In this document: one piece after another, positions 34,522 to 43,031 of the stretch
Position numbering within the stretch: the stretch's first letter is position 1
How the letters are laid out: each line of letters starts with the position of its first letter
The notes under the pieces: generated by a model
What the model saw: only the letters and a program-made list of their open reading frames with translations
Database searches by the model: none
What the model was told of the DNA's origin: nothing
Source: Streptomyces sp. Y2F8-2
GTDB taxonomy: Bacteria > Actinomycetota > Actinomycetes > Streptomycetales > Streptomycetaceae
Length of the DNA stretch: 64,000 nt
Direction: 5' to 3'
Assembly: GCF_014905555.1 (NCBI RefSeq)
Contig: NZ_BNGS01000003.1
Coordinates: 682,001 to 746,000, forward strand
Program-made: the position numbers and the translations under genes

Positions 34522-35118
34522 GTGCCCGCCGACCCACCGCACCGTGCCGGAAAGCCACAGCGCAGCACGACGAGCCAGCCGCCGAGCGGCTCGGGGACGA
34601 GCGCGATCGAGGTTCGCAGAAGCGCGCGACGCCGCAGGACGGTGTCCGCGTACCGCGAGGGCGATCGCACCGTCGTGCTCATCCCCGCCCGGATGTCCAA
34701 GGCGGAGGAGCAGCGCTGGGTGACCGTCATGCTCGACAAGCTGGCCGCCCAGGAGAGCCGCCGGGTGATCGGCGACGCCGATCTGGCCGAGCGCGCCGAG
34801 CGGCTGTCGCTGCAGTACCTGGACGGCCGGGCGCGGCCCGCTTCGGTCCGCTGGGTCACCAACCAGAACACACGGTGGGGCTCGTGCACCCCGACCGAGG
34901 GCAGCATCCGTCTGTCGCACCGGCTGCAGGGCATGCCCGAGTACGTCATCGACTACGTCCTGCTGCACGAGCTCGCACATCTGCTCGTACCCGGACACGG
35001 GCCGCGTTTCTGGCGGTTGCTGGAGGCGTATCCGCGCACCGAGCGTGCCCGCGGCTATCTGGAAGGGGTGGTCGCGGCCGACCGGCTGCCGTACCAGCCG
35101 GCGCAGGACGAGGAGTAG
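34522..35118 (+). CDS. M48/YgjP-type (DUF45) zinc metallopeptidase-like protein
   Basis: A 198-residue protein with the zinc signature HELAHLLVPGHGPRFW (HExxH plus a third His), preceded by RWVTNQNTRWGSC, typical of the YgjP/WLM group. These are cytosolic putative metalloproteases; substrates are unknown. The GTG start has TAACGT (34510-34515) six bases upstream, a -10-like box that suggests a leaderless transcript. The gene is divergent from the ThiF-like gene. Confidence 0.88.
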   Translation: MPADPPHRAGKPQRSTTSQPPSGSGTSAIEVRRSARRRRTVSAYREGDRTVVLIPARMSKAEEQRWVTVMLDKLAAQESRRVIGDADLAERAERLSLQYLDGRARPASVRWVTNQNTRWGSCTPTEGSIRLSHRLQGMPEYVIDYVLLHELAHLLVPGHGPRFWRLLEAYPRTERARGYLEGVVAADRLPYQPAQDEE

Positions 35119-35320
35119 AGGCGACCCGCCCACACCGTCCTCAGCGGTCGTACGGGTCATTTCCATGCTCCGCGCCCACGCCGCGGAGTGCCGAGAAGCT
35201 GCCGGGTTGTCGCGACGATGCGGTTGTGTACCGGGTCTGTACCGGCTCACTCCGCTCCGTGCGTTTGCCGTTAGCCTGGCGCGACGCACTCGCATTCGGG
35301 ATGGGGGACGGTCGTTACGC

Positions 35321-36973
35321 ATGGCCAGGGAATTCCAACGCGGCCACAAGGCCAGGATCAGTGACCTCACGCCGGGTACGGACCTGTACGTAGGCGTGCA
35401 GATCTCCGGGCCCGGACTGACCTTCGACATCAGCTGCTTCGGCCTGGATGCCGACGAACGGCTCTCGGACGACCGGTACTTCGTCTTCTTCAACCAGCCG
35501 AAGACTCCGGAGGAGGCCATTCAGCTCCTGGGTCCGCAGGCGGGGGACACGGAGTCCTTCAGGGTCACGCTCGACAGGATCCCGCCGCACATCCACAAGC
35601 TGTCCTTCACGGCGACGATCGACGGCGCCGGACAGATGTCGCAGATCGGCCCCGGACACCTGCGTATCGTCGCGGGCGGCGAGGAAGTGGCCCGCTACCC
35701 CTTCAGCGGCTCGGAGTTCACCACCGAACGCGCCGTCATGCTGGGCGACTTCTACCTCAAGGACGTCTGGCGGTTCGCCGCGGTCGGTCAGGGTTTCGAC
35801 GGTGGCCTCGAGGCACTGCTGAAGAACTTCGGCGGGGAGGTCCTCGAGGAGGAGCAGCCGCCCGCCCCGCAGCAGCCGCAGACCGGTGTCGCCCCGGGGT
35901 TCGCCCCGCCGGCGTTCGCCGCCCCGGCCGCACCTGCCCCGGCGCCCGCGCCCCCCGCACCTCCGGTACCCGCTCCCGCGCCGATGCCGCAGCCCGCCGC
36001 CCCCCAGGGCTACGCGCCGCCCCAGGGAGCCACTCCGCACGCCCCCGCGCCCGCGCCCTCCGTGCACGCCGCGCCCACCATCGTCGCGCCCCTGAACACG
36101 CCTCCCGCCGGAGCCGTGCCGCCGCCGGGCCCGGCGCCCCACGCCCAGCCGCCCGCTCCGCCCGGCCCCCCGCCCGGATACGGACAGCAGCCGGCCGCGT
36201 CGATGCCACCCGGATACCCACAGCAGCCGCCGTACGGCCAGGCTCCCGGCCAGTACCCGGCCCCGCCCGGCGCCCCCTCCCCGTACGGCGCTCCCCAGGG
36301 CGCTCCGCAGGCCGCCGGTGTGGCCGCCGCGTTGCAGGCCTTCAAGGAGACGCCCACCGGGCAGCGTTGGACGCAGCAGAACAAGAAGCTCGTCCGCGTG
36401 GACCTCGGCATCGGCGGCCAGCCGGTACTGGCCCGCCAGGGCAGCATGGTGCTCTACCAGGGCAAGGTCGACTTCGGCTACAAGGGCGCCGGCTTCGCCG
36501 GGCGGATCGTGGGCAACGCCACCGGCCAGGAGATGCAGCTCATGCGCTGCACGGGCCAGGGACAGGTGTTCCTCGCGGAGAACGCCACCGATCTGCACCC
36601 GATCGAGCTCCAGGGGGACGCGATCTGTGTCTCCGCGGAGAACGTCCTCGCCTTCGACGAATCCCTCCAGTACGAGGTGCGGCGCATCGAGGGGCACGGC
36701 ATCCCCGGGGGCGCCCTGTTCACCATGCAGTTCCAGGGAACCGGCACGATCGTCGTCAAGACGCACGGCGCACCCGTGGTGCTGCCGGTCACCCCGACGA
36801 CGTTCGTGGACTCCAACGCCGTCGTCGCCTGGTCGGCCGCCGCCCAGGTGATCGTCTCCAGCCAGGTACGCATGCGCCGCAACGCCTACCCGGGCCACAC
36901 CGGTGAGGGCGTCAACCTGCAGTTCCGCGCCGCGCCCGGCAATTTCGTCGTCGTCCAGCCGTACGAGGTCTGA
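35321..36973 (+). CDS. TerD domain fused to AIM24 domain
   Basis: A 550-residue protein. Residues 1 to about 180 form a TerD/stress domain (MAREFQRGHKARISDLTPGT, FDISCFGLDADERLSDDRYF, FYLKDVWRFAAVGQGFDGGL), a calcium-binding fold linked to tellurite and other stress resistance. About 185-335 is a Pro/Ala/Gly/Gln-rich disordered linker with many PPG and PYG motifs. About 340-550 is an AIM24-type domain (VLARQGSMVLYQGKVDFGYK, then FVVVQPYEV at the end). Two separate AIM24 genes follow within 12 and 18 bases. Function is unknown; envelope or stress association is inferred. Confidence 0.88.
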   Translation: MAREFQRGHKARISDLTPGTDLYVGVQISGPGLTFDISCFGLDADERLSDDRYFVFFNQPKTPEEAIQLLGPQAGDTESFRVTLDRIPPHIHKLSFTATIDGAGQMSQIGPGHLRIVAGGEEVARYPFSGSEFTTERAVMLGDFYLKDVWRFAAVGQGFDGGLEALLKNFGGEVLEEEQPPAPQQPQTGVAPGFAPPAFAAPAAPAPAPAPPAPPVPAPAPMPQPAAPQGYAPPQGATPHAPAPAPSVHAAPTIVAPLNTPPAGAVPPPGPAPHAQPPAPPGPPPGYGQQPAASMPPGYPQQPPYGQAPGQYPAPPGAPSPYGAPQGAPQAAGVAAALQAFKETPTGQRWTQQNKKLVRVDLGIGGQPVLARQGSMVLYQGKVDFGYKGAGFAGRIVGNATGQEMQLMRCTGQGQVFLAENATDLHPIELQGDAICVSAENVLAFDESLQYEVRRIEGHGIPGGALFTMQFQGTGTIVVKTHGAPVVLPVTPTTFVDSNAVVAWSAAAQVIVSSQVRMRRNAYPGHTGEGVNLQFRAAPGNFVVVQPYEV

Positions 36974-36984
36974 GGGAGCCCGTC

Positions 36985-37665
36985 ATGAACCAGCCGATCG
37001 CGGGCTACGCCCCCGTACCCGTCACCGCCCGCATGGAGAACCACGGCAGCCACATGCTGAAGGTCGCCATGCAGACCGGAAACGACCTCCTCGCGCGCGT
37101 GGGCTCGATGGTCGCCTACGAAGGGTTCATCCAGTACGAGCCCAACCCGCCCGCCGTGCGCCAGATCGCGCGCGACTGGATGACCGGTGAGGGCGCGCCC
37201 CTGATGAAGTGCTCCGGCGACGGTCTGCTCTACCTCGCCGACTACGGGGCGAACGTCGTCGTCATCAACCTGGGCGGCGATGCGATCTCCGTGAACGCGA
37301 CCAACCTCCTCGCCTTCGACGCCCACCTGCAGTGGGGCGTCGAACGCGTCAAGGGCCTCGCCAAGTTCGCCGGACAGGGCCTGTGGAACACGAAGATCTC
37401 CGGGCAGGGCTGGGTCGCCCTGACCTCCCGGGGCACCCCGATCGTGGTCGACTGCGGCGGAGGCGAGGACGAGACGTACGTCGACCCGGACGCCCTCGTC
37501 GCCTGGTCCCCGAACCTCAAGGTGAAGGGCAAGCGCAGCTTCAAGGCGCAGTCGCTCATCGGGCGCGGCAGCGGCGAGGCCTACCAGATGGCGTTCTCCG
37601 GGCAGGGCATCGTGGTCGTCCAGCCCAGCGAGGACAGCACCGACCGCCTCCGGATCCGGGGCTGA
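36985..37665 (+). CDS. AIM24-family protein (second of three)
   Basis: A 226-residue single-domain AIM24 protein (LKVAMQTGNDLLARVGSMVA, GDGLLYLADYGANVVVINLG, GQGIVVVQPSE). It starts 12 bases after the TerD-AIM24 gene. The fold resembles repeated beta layers; a mitochondrial relative maintains cristae organisation, and bacterial roles are unknown. A YVDPDALVAWSPNLKVK segment aligns with YVNCDADAIVAWSTGLRVQ of the third protein, showing internal duplication of the cluster. Confidence 0.85.
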   Translation: MNQPIAGYAPVPVTARMENHGSHMLKVAMQTGNDLLARVGSMVAYEGFIQYEPNPPAVRQIARDWMTGEGAPLMKCSGDGLLYLADYGANVVVINLGGDAISVNATNLLAFDAHLQWGVERVKGLAKFAGQGLWNTKISGQGWVALTSRGTPIVVDCGGGEDETYVDPDALVAWSPNLKVKGKRSFKAQSLIGRGSGEAYQMAFSGQGIVVVQPSEDSTDRLRIRG

Positions 37666-37682
37666 GGGGGGAACCGCACACC

Positions 37683-38438
37683 ATGCAGAGCTCGCTTTTC
37701 GCCTACAACGAGCAGCAGACCCAGGAGCGCTACAGCCTGCAGAACCCGCAGATGTTGCGCGTCCTGCTGGAGGGCCACGACGACGTCCTGGCGCGCAAGG
37801 GCACCATGGTCGCCTACCAGGGGCTGATCGAGTTCGACGCCGAGTACCAGAGCGGCGGTCAGCGGCGCGCGCGTGCGCACACCGGTGAGGGCCTGGACCT
37901 GATGCGCTGTCACGGACAGGGCACCGTCTACCTCGCCAACCTCGCCCAGCACGTGCACATCATGGATGTCGAGCAGGACGGGCTGACCGTCGACAGCAGT
38001 TACGTCCTCGCGATGGACTCCTCGCTGCACTATGAGGTCATCGCCGTCGACAGCCTGTACGGGATCTCCGGCTCCGGCAAGTACCAGCTCAACATCACCG
38101 GCCGCGGCAAGGTCGCGCTGATGACGTCGGGTGCGCCACTGCTGATGCAGGTCACCCCGGACAAGTACGTCAACTGCGACGCCGACGCGATCGTCGCCTG
38201 GTCCACCGGCCTGCGGGTGCAGATGCAGGCCCAGACGCACTCCTCCGGGGTGTGGCGGCGCCGGGGCACCACCGGTGAGGGCTGGGAGCTCAGCTTCATG
38301 GGCAACGGCTTCGCGCTCGTGCAGCCCAGCGAGCTGCTGCCGCCGCAGAACGCCCAGATCGGGCAGGGGCTGGCCGCGCAGTTCGGCATGGGGCAGCAGG
38401 GGGCACGGGGACAGAACCAGGGCAACGTCTGGAGCTGA
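37683..38438 (+). CDS. AIM24-family protein (third of three)
   Basis: A 251-residue AIM24 protein (MLRVLLEGHDDVLARKGTMV, GQGTVYLANLAQHVHIMDVE, GNGFALVQPSELL), 18 bases after the second. GGGGGAA precedes the ATG. A Gln/Gly-rich tail (QGLAAQFGMGQQGARGQNQG) ends the protein. The three products share the pattern D-x-LAR-x-G-[ST]-MV-x-YxG and may assemble together. A strong terminator follows. Confidence 0.85.
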   Translation: MQSSLFAYNEQQTQERYSLQNPQMLRVLLEGHDDVLARKGTMVAYQGLIEFDAEYQSGGQRRARAHTGEGLDLMRCHGQGTVYLANLAQHVHIMDVEQDGLTVDSSYVLAMDSSLHYEVIAVDSLYGISGSGKYQLNITGRGKVALMTSGAPLLMQVTPDKYVNCDADAIVAWSTGLRVQMQAQTHSSGVWRRRGTTGEGWELSFMGNGFALVQPSELLPPQNAQIGQGLAAQFGMGQQGARGQNQGNVWS

Positions 38439-38444
38439 GCATGA

Positions 38445-38478
38445 GTGAGGGGTGACCGCAGTGGCGGTCACCCCTCAC
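38445..38478. terminator. Bidirectional terminator after the TerD/AIM24 operon
   Basis: A perfect 15-bp stem (GTGAGGGGTGACCGC at 38445-38459 with 38464-38478) and a 4-base loop, between converging genes. Confidence 0.85.
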
Positions 38479-38490
38479 CCGCTCACACCT

Positions 38491-39006
38491 TCACAGCCTG
38501 GCGCGCGTCGCCTCCAGCAGCCGTACGACGGACTCGTCCGCCACGTCCGCCACCTCCGCGTACGGGAACCAGCGCAGGTCCAGGGACTCGTCGCTGATCG
38601 CCTCCACGGCACCGGCCGGGGCGAGCGCCGCGTACTGGACGTCGAGGTGCCAGGCGCACGGCGTGTGGTGCCGGTCCAGGCGCACCGGCCCGCCGGGCAG
38701 CAGGATCAGTCCCTCGATGCCCGACTCCTCGGTCGCCTCACGGCGTGCGGCGTCCGCCAGCGTCACGTCGTCCGGCTCACAGTGGCCGCCCATCTGCAGC
38801 CACATCCGGATCTTCTTGTGGAGGGTCAGGAGCACCCGGCCGTGCTCGGGGTCGATCACCAGTGCGCTCGCGGTGATGTGCCCGTCCGCACAGGACTTCC
38901 ACATGCCGTCCGGGTGCGCCTGGAGGTGGTCCAGATACGCCTGGCGCAGCTCTTCCTGGTCCTCGTAGGACTTGAGCACGAGGACCGCGTCGTCGTAGAG
39001 GCTCAC
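38491..39006 (-). CDS. Nudix hydrolase
   Basis: A 171-residue protein; its GTG start overlaps the stop of the upstream gene (GTGA at 39003-39006). The Nudix box reads GGHCEPDDVTLADAA then RREATEESGI; the position normally Glu in GX5E is Asp here, a mild departure that may shift metal binding. Substrate unknown. Co-translation with the DUF2342-type protein suggests a linked function. Confidence 0.86.
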   Translation of the reverse strand: MSLYDDAVLVLKSYEDQEELRQAYLDHLQAHPDGMWKSCADGHITASALVIDPEHGRVLLTLHKKIRMWLQMGGHCEPDDVTLADAARREATEESGIEGLILLPGGPVRLDRHHTPCAWHLDVQYAALAPAGAVEAISDESLDLRWFPYAEVADVADESVVRLLEATRARL

Positions 39007-40436
39007 TCGGCGTCGTCGTCCTCGGCTGCGCCGTCGTCCTTCTTCTTCAGGTCGGGCTTCGGAGCGGAGCCGTCCGCCGCCTCGCCGAGCATCTTGTCCA
39101 GCTCGGAGAAGTCGAGCTGCTCGCGGTGCACGAAGCCGTCCGGGTCGTCCAGGTCGGACGCCGTCGGCAGCATGTCCGGGTGGGCCCACAGGCCGTCCCG
39201 GCCGTCCACACCGCGCGCGTCCGTGAGCGACGCCCACAGACGGGAGGCGTCCCGCAGCCGGCGCGGGCGCAGCTCCAGGCCGATCAGCGTGGCGAACGTC
39301 TGCTCGGCCGGGCCGCCCGAGGCGCGACGGCGGCGCAGCGTCTCGCGCAGCGCGTCCGCGGAGGCCAGGCGCGGCTTCGCGGCCGCGTGCACCACCGCGT
39401 CGACCCAGCCCTCGACGAGCGCCAGCGCCGTCTCCAGACGGGCCAGGGCCGCCTTCTGCTCCGGTGTGTCCTCCGGCTGGAACATGCCCTGCTGGAGCGC
39501 CTGCTGCAGCTCCTCCGGGTTCTGCGGGTCGAACTGGCCGACCACGTCCTCCAGCTTCGCCGTGTCGACCTTGATGCCGCGGGCGTAGCCCTCGACGGCG
39601 CCGAACAGGTGCGAGCGCAGCCACGGCACGTGCGCGAACAGACGCTGGTGGGCGGCCTCGCGCAGCGCGAGGTACAGCCGCACCTCCTCCTTGGGCACAC
39701 CCAGGTCCTTGCCGAACGCCTCGATGTTCAGCGGCAGCAGCGCGGCCTTCCCGGCCGGGCCGAGCGGCAGACCGATGTCGGTGGAGCCGACGACCTCGCC
39801 CGCGAGCACGCCGACGGCCTGCCCGATCTGCGTACCGAACATGGCGCCGCCCATGGAGCGCATCATGCCGATCAGCGGGCCCGCCATGGCCTGCATCTCC
39901 TCCGGCAGGACGTCGCCCATGGCTGCGCCGACGCGCTCGGCGACCGGGTCGACGAGCTCCTTCCACACCGGCAGGGTCGCCTCGACCCACTCCGCGCGGC
40001 TCCAGGCCACCGCGGAGCCCGAGCCGGACGGCAGTGACGTCGCGTCGTCGAGCCACAGGTCGGCCAGGCGGACGGCCTCCTCCACCGCGGAGCGCTCGCC
40101 GGGGCTCACGCTCTGGTCCTTGGTGCCGTCGGGGGTGCCCTGCGAGACCGTCTGGCGGGCGATCTGCTTGGCCATGTCCCAGTTCACCGGGCCGCCCTCG
40201 TAGGAGAGCATCTGGCCCAGCTGCTGGAAGGCGGCGCCCAGGTCGGTGGGGTTCAGGGAACCGAACATCGCTGCGAGCGGGTTGTCGGCGCCGGCACCGC
40301 CGGCTCCGGGCAGCCCGAAGCCGAACGGGTTGGCCGGTCCCTGACCACCGCCGCTCTGCGGGTCCTTCTTCTTGCCCTCGTCGCCGTTCTCCGGCTCCTC
40401 CGGCGGAAGGCCGAATCCGAATGGGGTGTCACTCAC
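39003..40436 (-). CDS. Zinc-dependent metalloprotease-like protein, DUF2342 / F420-associated putative hydrolase family
   Basis: A 477-residue protein from GTG 40436 with GAGGAA upstream. The N-terminus has two FGFGLP repeats in a disordered Gly/Pro/Glu-rich region. The conserved core spans about 80-420, with LYLALREAAHQRLFAHVPWL near 265, the segment that carries the family's zincin-like His/Glu residues, and FATLIGLELRPRRLRDASRL. The tail is Lys/Asp-rich. This actinobacterial family (often called coenzyme F420 biosynthesis-associated) has no established reaction. It overlaps the Nudix gene by four bases. Confidence 0.82.
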   Translation of the reverse strand: MSDTPFGFGLPPEEPENGDEGKKKDPQSGGGQGPANPFGFGLPGAGGAGADNPLAAMFGSLNPTDLGAAFQQLGQMLSYEGGPVNWDMAKQIARQTVSQGTPDGTKDQSVSPGERSAVEEAVRLADLWLDDATSLPSGSGSAVAWSRAEWVEATLPVWKELVDPVAERVGAAMGDVLPEEMQAMAGPLIGMMRSMGGAMFGTQIGQAVGVLAGEVVGSTDIGLPLGPAGKAALLPLNIEAFGKDLGVPKEEVRLYLALREAAHQRLFAHVPWLRSHLFGAVEGYARGIKVDTAKLEDVVGQFDPQNPEELQQALQQGMFQPEDTPEQKAALARLETALALVEGWVDAVVHAAAKPRLASADALRETLRRRRASGGPAEQTFATLIGLELRPRRLRDASRLWASLTDARGVDGRDGLWAHPDMLPTASDLDDPDGFVHREQLDFSELDKMLGEAADGSAPKPDLKKKDDGAAEDDDAE

Positions 40437-40627
40437 GGGATTCCTCGGCTGGTAAGGCCACCGGTTCCTTCCGGCGGCTGGCTGCCCGACAACACCACCC
40501 AGCGTAGACACCTTGACCCGATCGGGCCTGGGTGCTTCGTCGACTCCCGGCCTGCGGCAGGATGGATGCCACCTGGTACGCACGCGTGCTTTGCGTCCGT
40601 ATGGAAGACAACCGCTGGAGACGCCCG

Positions 40628-41791
40628 GTGAGTTCCCCAGATCCGCAGGTTCGCGCAGCGCGAAACCATTCATCCCACCCGTCGCCCGAAGACCGCCCCT
40701 CAAGGACGGCGCTTCGCGCCGGCGAGTCGACTGCCCGCCGCGGGCCCGTCGTCGCGGTCACCGGCGCCGCGTCCGGGGTCGGCGCGCTGCTCACCGAGCG
40801 GCTCGCCGCGTCCGACGAGATCAGGCAGGTCGTCGCCATCGACGAGCGGCGCGGGGAGTGCGCGGCGGCGCGGTGGCACATCCTGGACGTGCGGGACCCG
40901 GCGATCGCGGAGAAGCTGCGGGGCGCGGACGTGGTGGTGCACCTGGCGCTCGACCTGGACCTGGAGACGGACCCGGCGGCGCGCACGGCGTACAACGTGC
41001 GCGGAACGCAGACCGTGCTGACGGCGGCGGCCGCCGCCGGGGTGCACCGGGTGGTGCTGTGCACGTCCGCCATGGTCTACGGGGCGTTGCCGGACAACGA
41101 GCTGCCGCTGTCGGAGGACGCCGAGCTGCGGGCGACGGCGGAGGCGACCGGGGTCGGAGACCTGCTGGAGATCGAGCGGCTCGCGCGGCGGGCGCCGAGG
41201 GCGCATCCGGGGCTCAACGTCACCGTGGTGCGGCCGGCTGTGCTGGTCGGGGGCACGGACACGGCGCTGACCAGGTACTTCGAGTCGCCTCGGCTGCTGG
41301 TGGTGGCGGGGTCGCGGCCGGCGTGGCAGTTCTGCCACGTCGAGGACCTGTGCAGTGCCCTGGAGCACGCCGTTCTGGAGAAGGTGGAGGGGGAACTGGC
41401 CGTCGGGTGCGAGGGGTGGCTGGAGCAGGAGGAGGTCGAAGAGCTGAGCGGGATCCGGCGGATGGAGCTGCCGTCCGCGGTCGCGCTGGGCGCGGCGGCC
41501 CGGCTGCACCGGATCGGGCTGACGCCGTCGCCTGCCGGGGACCTCGCGTACACGATGTACCCGTGGGTCGTGAGCGGGAGTCGGCTGCACGACGCCGGGT
41601 GGCGGCCGAAGTGGACGAACGAGGAGGTGCTGGCCGAGCTGCTGGAGGAGGTGGCCGGGCGGCACACCGTGGTGGGGCGGCGGCTGGGACGCAAGGACGC
41701 GACGGCGGCGGGGGCCGCGGGGGCGACGGTCGCTCTGCTGGGTGCGGCGGCGGTGGTGCGGAGGGCACGGAAGGCACGGCGGAGGGGCTGA
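40628..41791 (+). CDS. NAD-dependent epimerase/dehydratase-type SDR protein
   Basis: A 387-residue extended SDR-like protein; GTG 40628 has GGAG eight bases upstream. The Rossmann motif is VTGAASGVGALLTERL; later come HLALDLDLETDPAARTAYNV, CTSAMVYGALPDNELPL (Ser and Tyr of the active site) and VVRPAVLVGG. The C-terminal 35 residues are Ala/Arg-rich with a possible membrane segment (GAAGATVALLGAAAVV). Codons about 18-32 lie inside a copy of a dispersed repeat, so the extreme N-terminus may be recent. Substrate unknown. Confidence 0.85.
   Translation: MSSPDPQVRAARNHSSHPSPEDRPSRTALRAGESTARRGPVVAVTGAASGVGALLTERLAASDEIRQVVAIDERRGECAAARWHILDVRDPAIAEKLRGADVVVHLALDLDLETDPAARTAYNVRGTQTVLTAAAAAGVHRVVLCTSAMVYGALPDNELPLSEDAELRATAEATGVGDLLEIERLARRAPRAHPGLNVTVVRPAVLVGGTDTALTRYFESPRLLVVAGSRPAWQFCHVEDLCSALEHAVLEKVEGELAVGCEGWLEQEEVEELSGIRRMELPSAVALGAAARLHRIGLTPSPAGDLAYTMYPWVVSGSRLHDAGWRPKWTNEEVLAELLEEVAGRHTVVGRRLGRKDATAAGAAGATVALLGAAAVVRRARKARRRG
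40678..40722 (-). repeat. Dispersed 43-45 bp repeat, copy C (inside the SDR gene)
   Basis: On the minus strand it reads CCGGCGCGAAGCGCCGTCCT, then TGAGGGGCGGTCTTCGGGCG. It is a diverged copy of the repeats at 17281-17324 and 42567-42609, and here it encodes part of the SDR N-terminus in antisense orientation. Confidence 0.7.
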
Positions 41792-42117
41792 GGGATGGCT
41801 GGGCCGAGGGATCGCCCCCGCCGCTCTCACCCTTCCCTTCCCTGGGGCTCCGCCCCCGGACCCTCGCCGGGGACTGCGTCCCCTGGCCCCCTGCTCGGGG
41901 ACTGCGTCCCCTGGCCCCCTGCTCGGGGACTGCGTCCCCTGGCCCCCTGCTCGGGGACTGCGTCCCCAGGCCCCGCTCATCTGCCTTCGGCCTCGTCCTC
42001 CAACTCTGCCGAGCTCTTCGAGCGGGCGCTCCGGACGGTCTGGATGTGGTCGGGCTCCGCTGAGCCGAGCACAGCGGGCTGTTCCCGGTTGTCGGAGGCG
42101 TACGGCACGATGGGGGC
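41792..42117. other. Intergenic region, 326 bases, SDR-moaE
   Basis: No gene is supported. It holds the hairpin array at 41869-41967, preceded by another short hairpin (GGGGCTCCGCCCC near 41843-41855). The last 50 bases contain the moaE promoter region; a CACGAT box ending six bases before the moaE ATG could be a -10. Confidence 0.6.
41869..41967. repeat. Four tandem 28-bp repeats, each carrying a perfect hairpin
   Basis: GGGGACTGCGTCCCC occurs at 41869, 41897, 41925 and 41953 with exact 28-base period. Each copy is a 6-bp perfect inverted repeat (GGGGAC/GTCCCC) around TGC. The spacer TGGCCCCCTGCTC is conserved between copies. A chain of hairpins after the SDR stop could terminate transcription or protect RNA, and near identity points to recent expansion. 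Confidence 0.9.
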
Positions 42118-42566
<449 letters not shown>

Positions 42567-42576
<10 letters not shown>

Positions 42577-42609
42577 CGCCGTCGTCGAGGGGTGGTGGTC
42601 GGGCGACGG
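42567..42609 (+). repeat. Dispersed 43-45 bp repeat, copy B (overlaps moaE stop)
   Basis: Reads CGGCGCGTAGCGCCGTCGTC, then GAGGGGTGGTGGTCGGGCGA. It overlaps the moaE stop (42574-42576) and is nearly identical to copy A in inverted orientation. Confidence 0.78.
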
Positions 42610-42782
42610 GAGGGCGGGTGGGTGCCTGCTGAGCGGGGGAGCGGATACCTCTCCTGGGGTTAACCAACCTCTCACCGGGGCTCCGGTTGCGTAACCGCAC
42701 CCCTCGCGTGAGCGTTGACATTGCGGATGATTAATCTGCTGATCAGTCAGTTGCGGTCGCTCATCGGGGTTGGGAGGTCGGC

Positions 42783-42947
42783 ATGGCGGCGCTCGCCTGG
42801 TTGCTGATTCCGCTTATGGCTGCGATCGGTGCAGGACTGTGGGGCAGTTGGGCCAGTCGGAACCGCAAGGCCGCAGGCGACGGCTCCGAGCTCGCCGGGT
42901 ACGCGCGTTTCCGCGAGGCCATGGAGAAGTCCCACTCGGGCGGCTGA
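42783..42947 (+). CDS. Small membrane protein (54 residues)
   Basis: Starts at ATG with GGGAGG six bases upstream. One N-terminal membrane helix (LAWLLIPLMAAIGAGLWGSW) is followed by a short hydrophilic tail (RNRKAAGDGSELAGYARFRE). No domain is recognised. TTGACA at 42715-42720 may be part of its promoter, though no good -10 was found. It precedes the Lon-domain protease gene by 84 bases. Confidence 0.75.
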   Translation: MAALAWLLIPLMAAIGAGLWGSWASRNRKAAGDGSELAGYARFREAMEKSHSGG

Positions 42948-43031
42948 GCGCGCCGATGATCCAGGGGCCGCCCGTGCTCGTACGGACGGCCCTGACGGTC
43001 CGCTGACAGCACCGTCCCGTACTGTCGTTCC

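Noticed and set aside
38491..40056. A 521-codon frame that would fuse unknown sequence to the Nudix domain
   Set aside because: The upstream part is an out-of-frame shadow of the DUF2342-type gene; the GTGA overlap at 39003-39006 gives a natural start for the Nudix protein.
41869..41967. Hairpin array as a CRISPR
   Set aside because: The spacers are identical to one another and only 13 bases long, and no cas gene is present.
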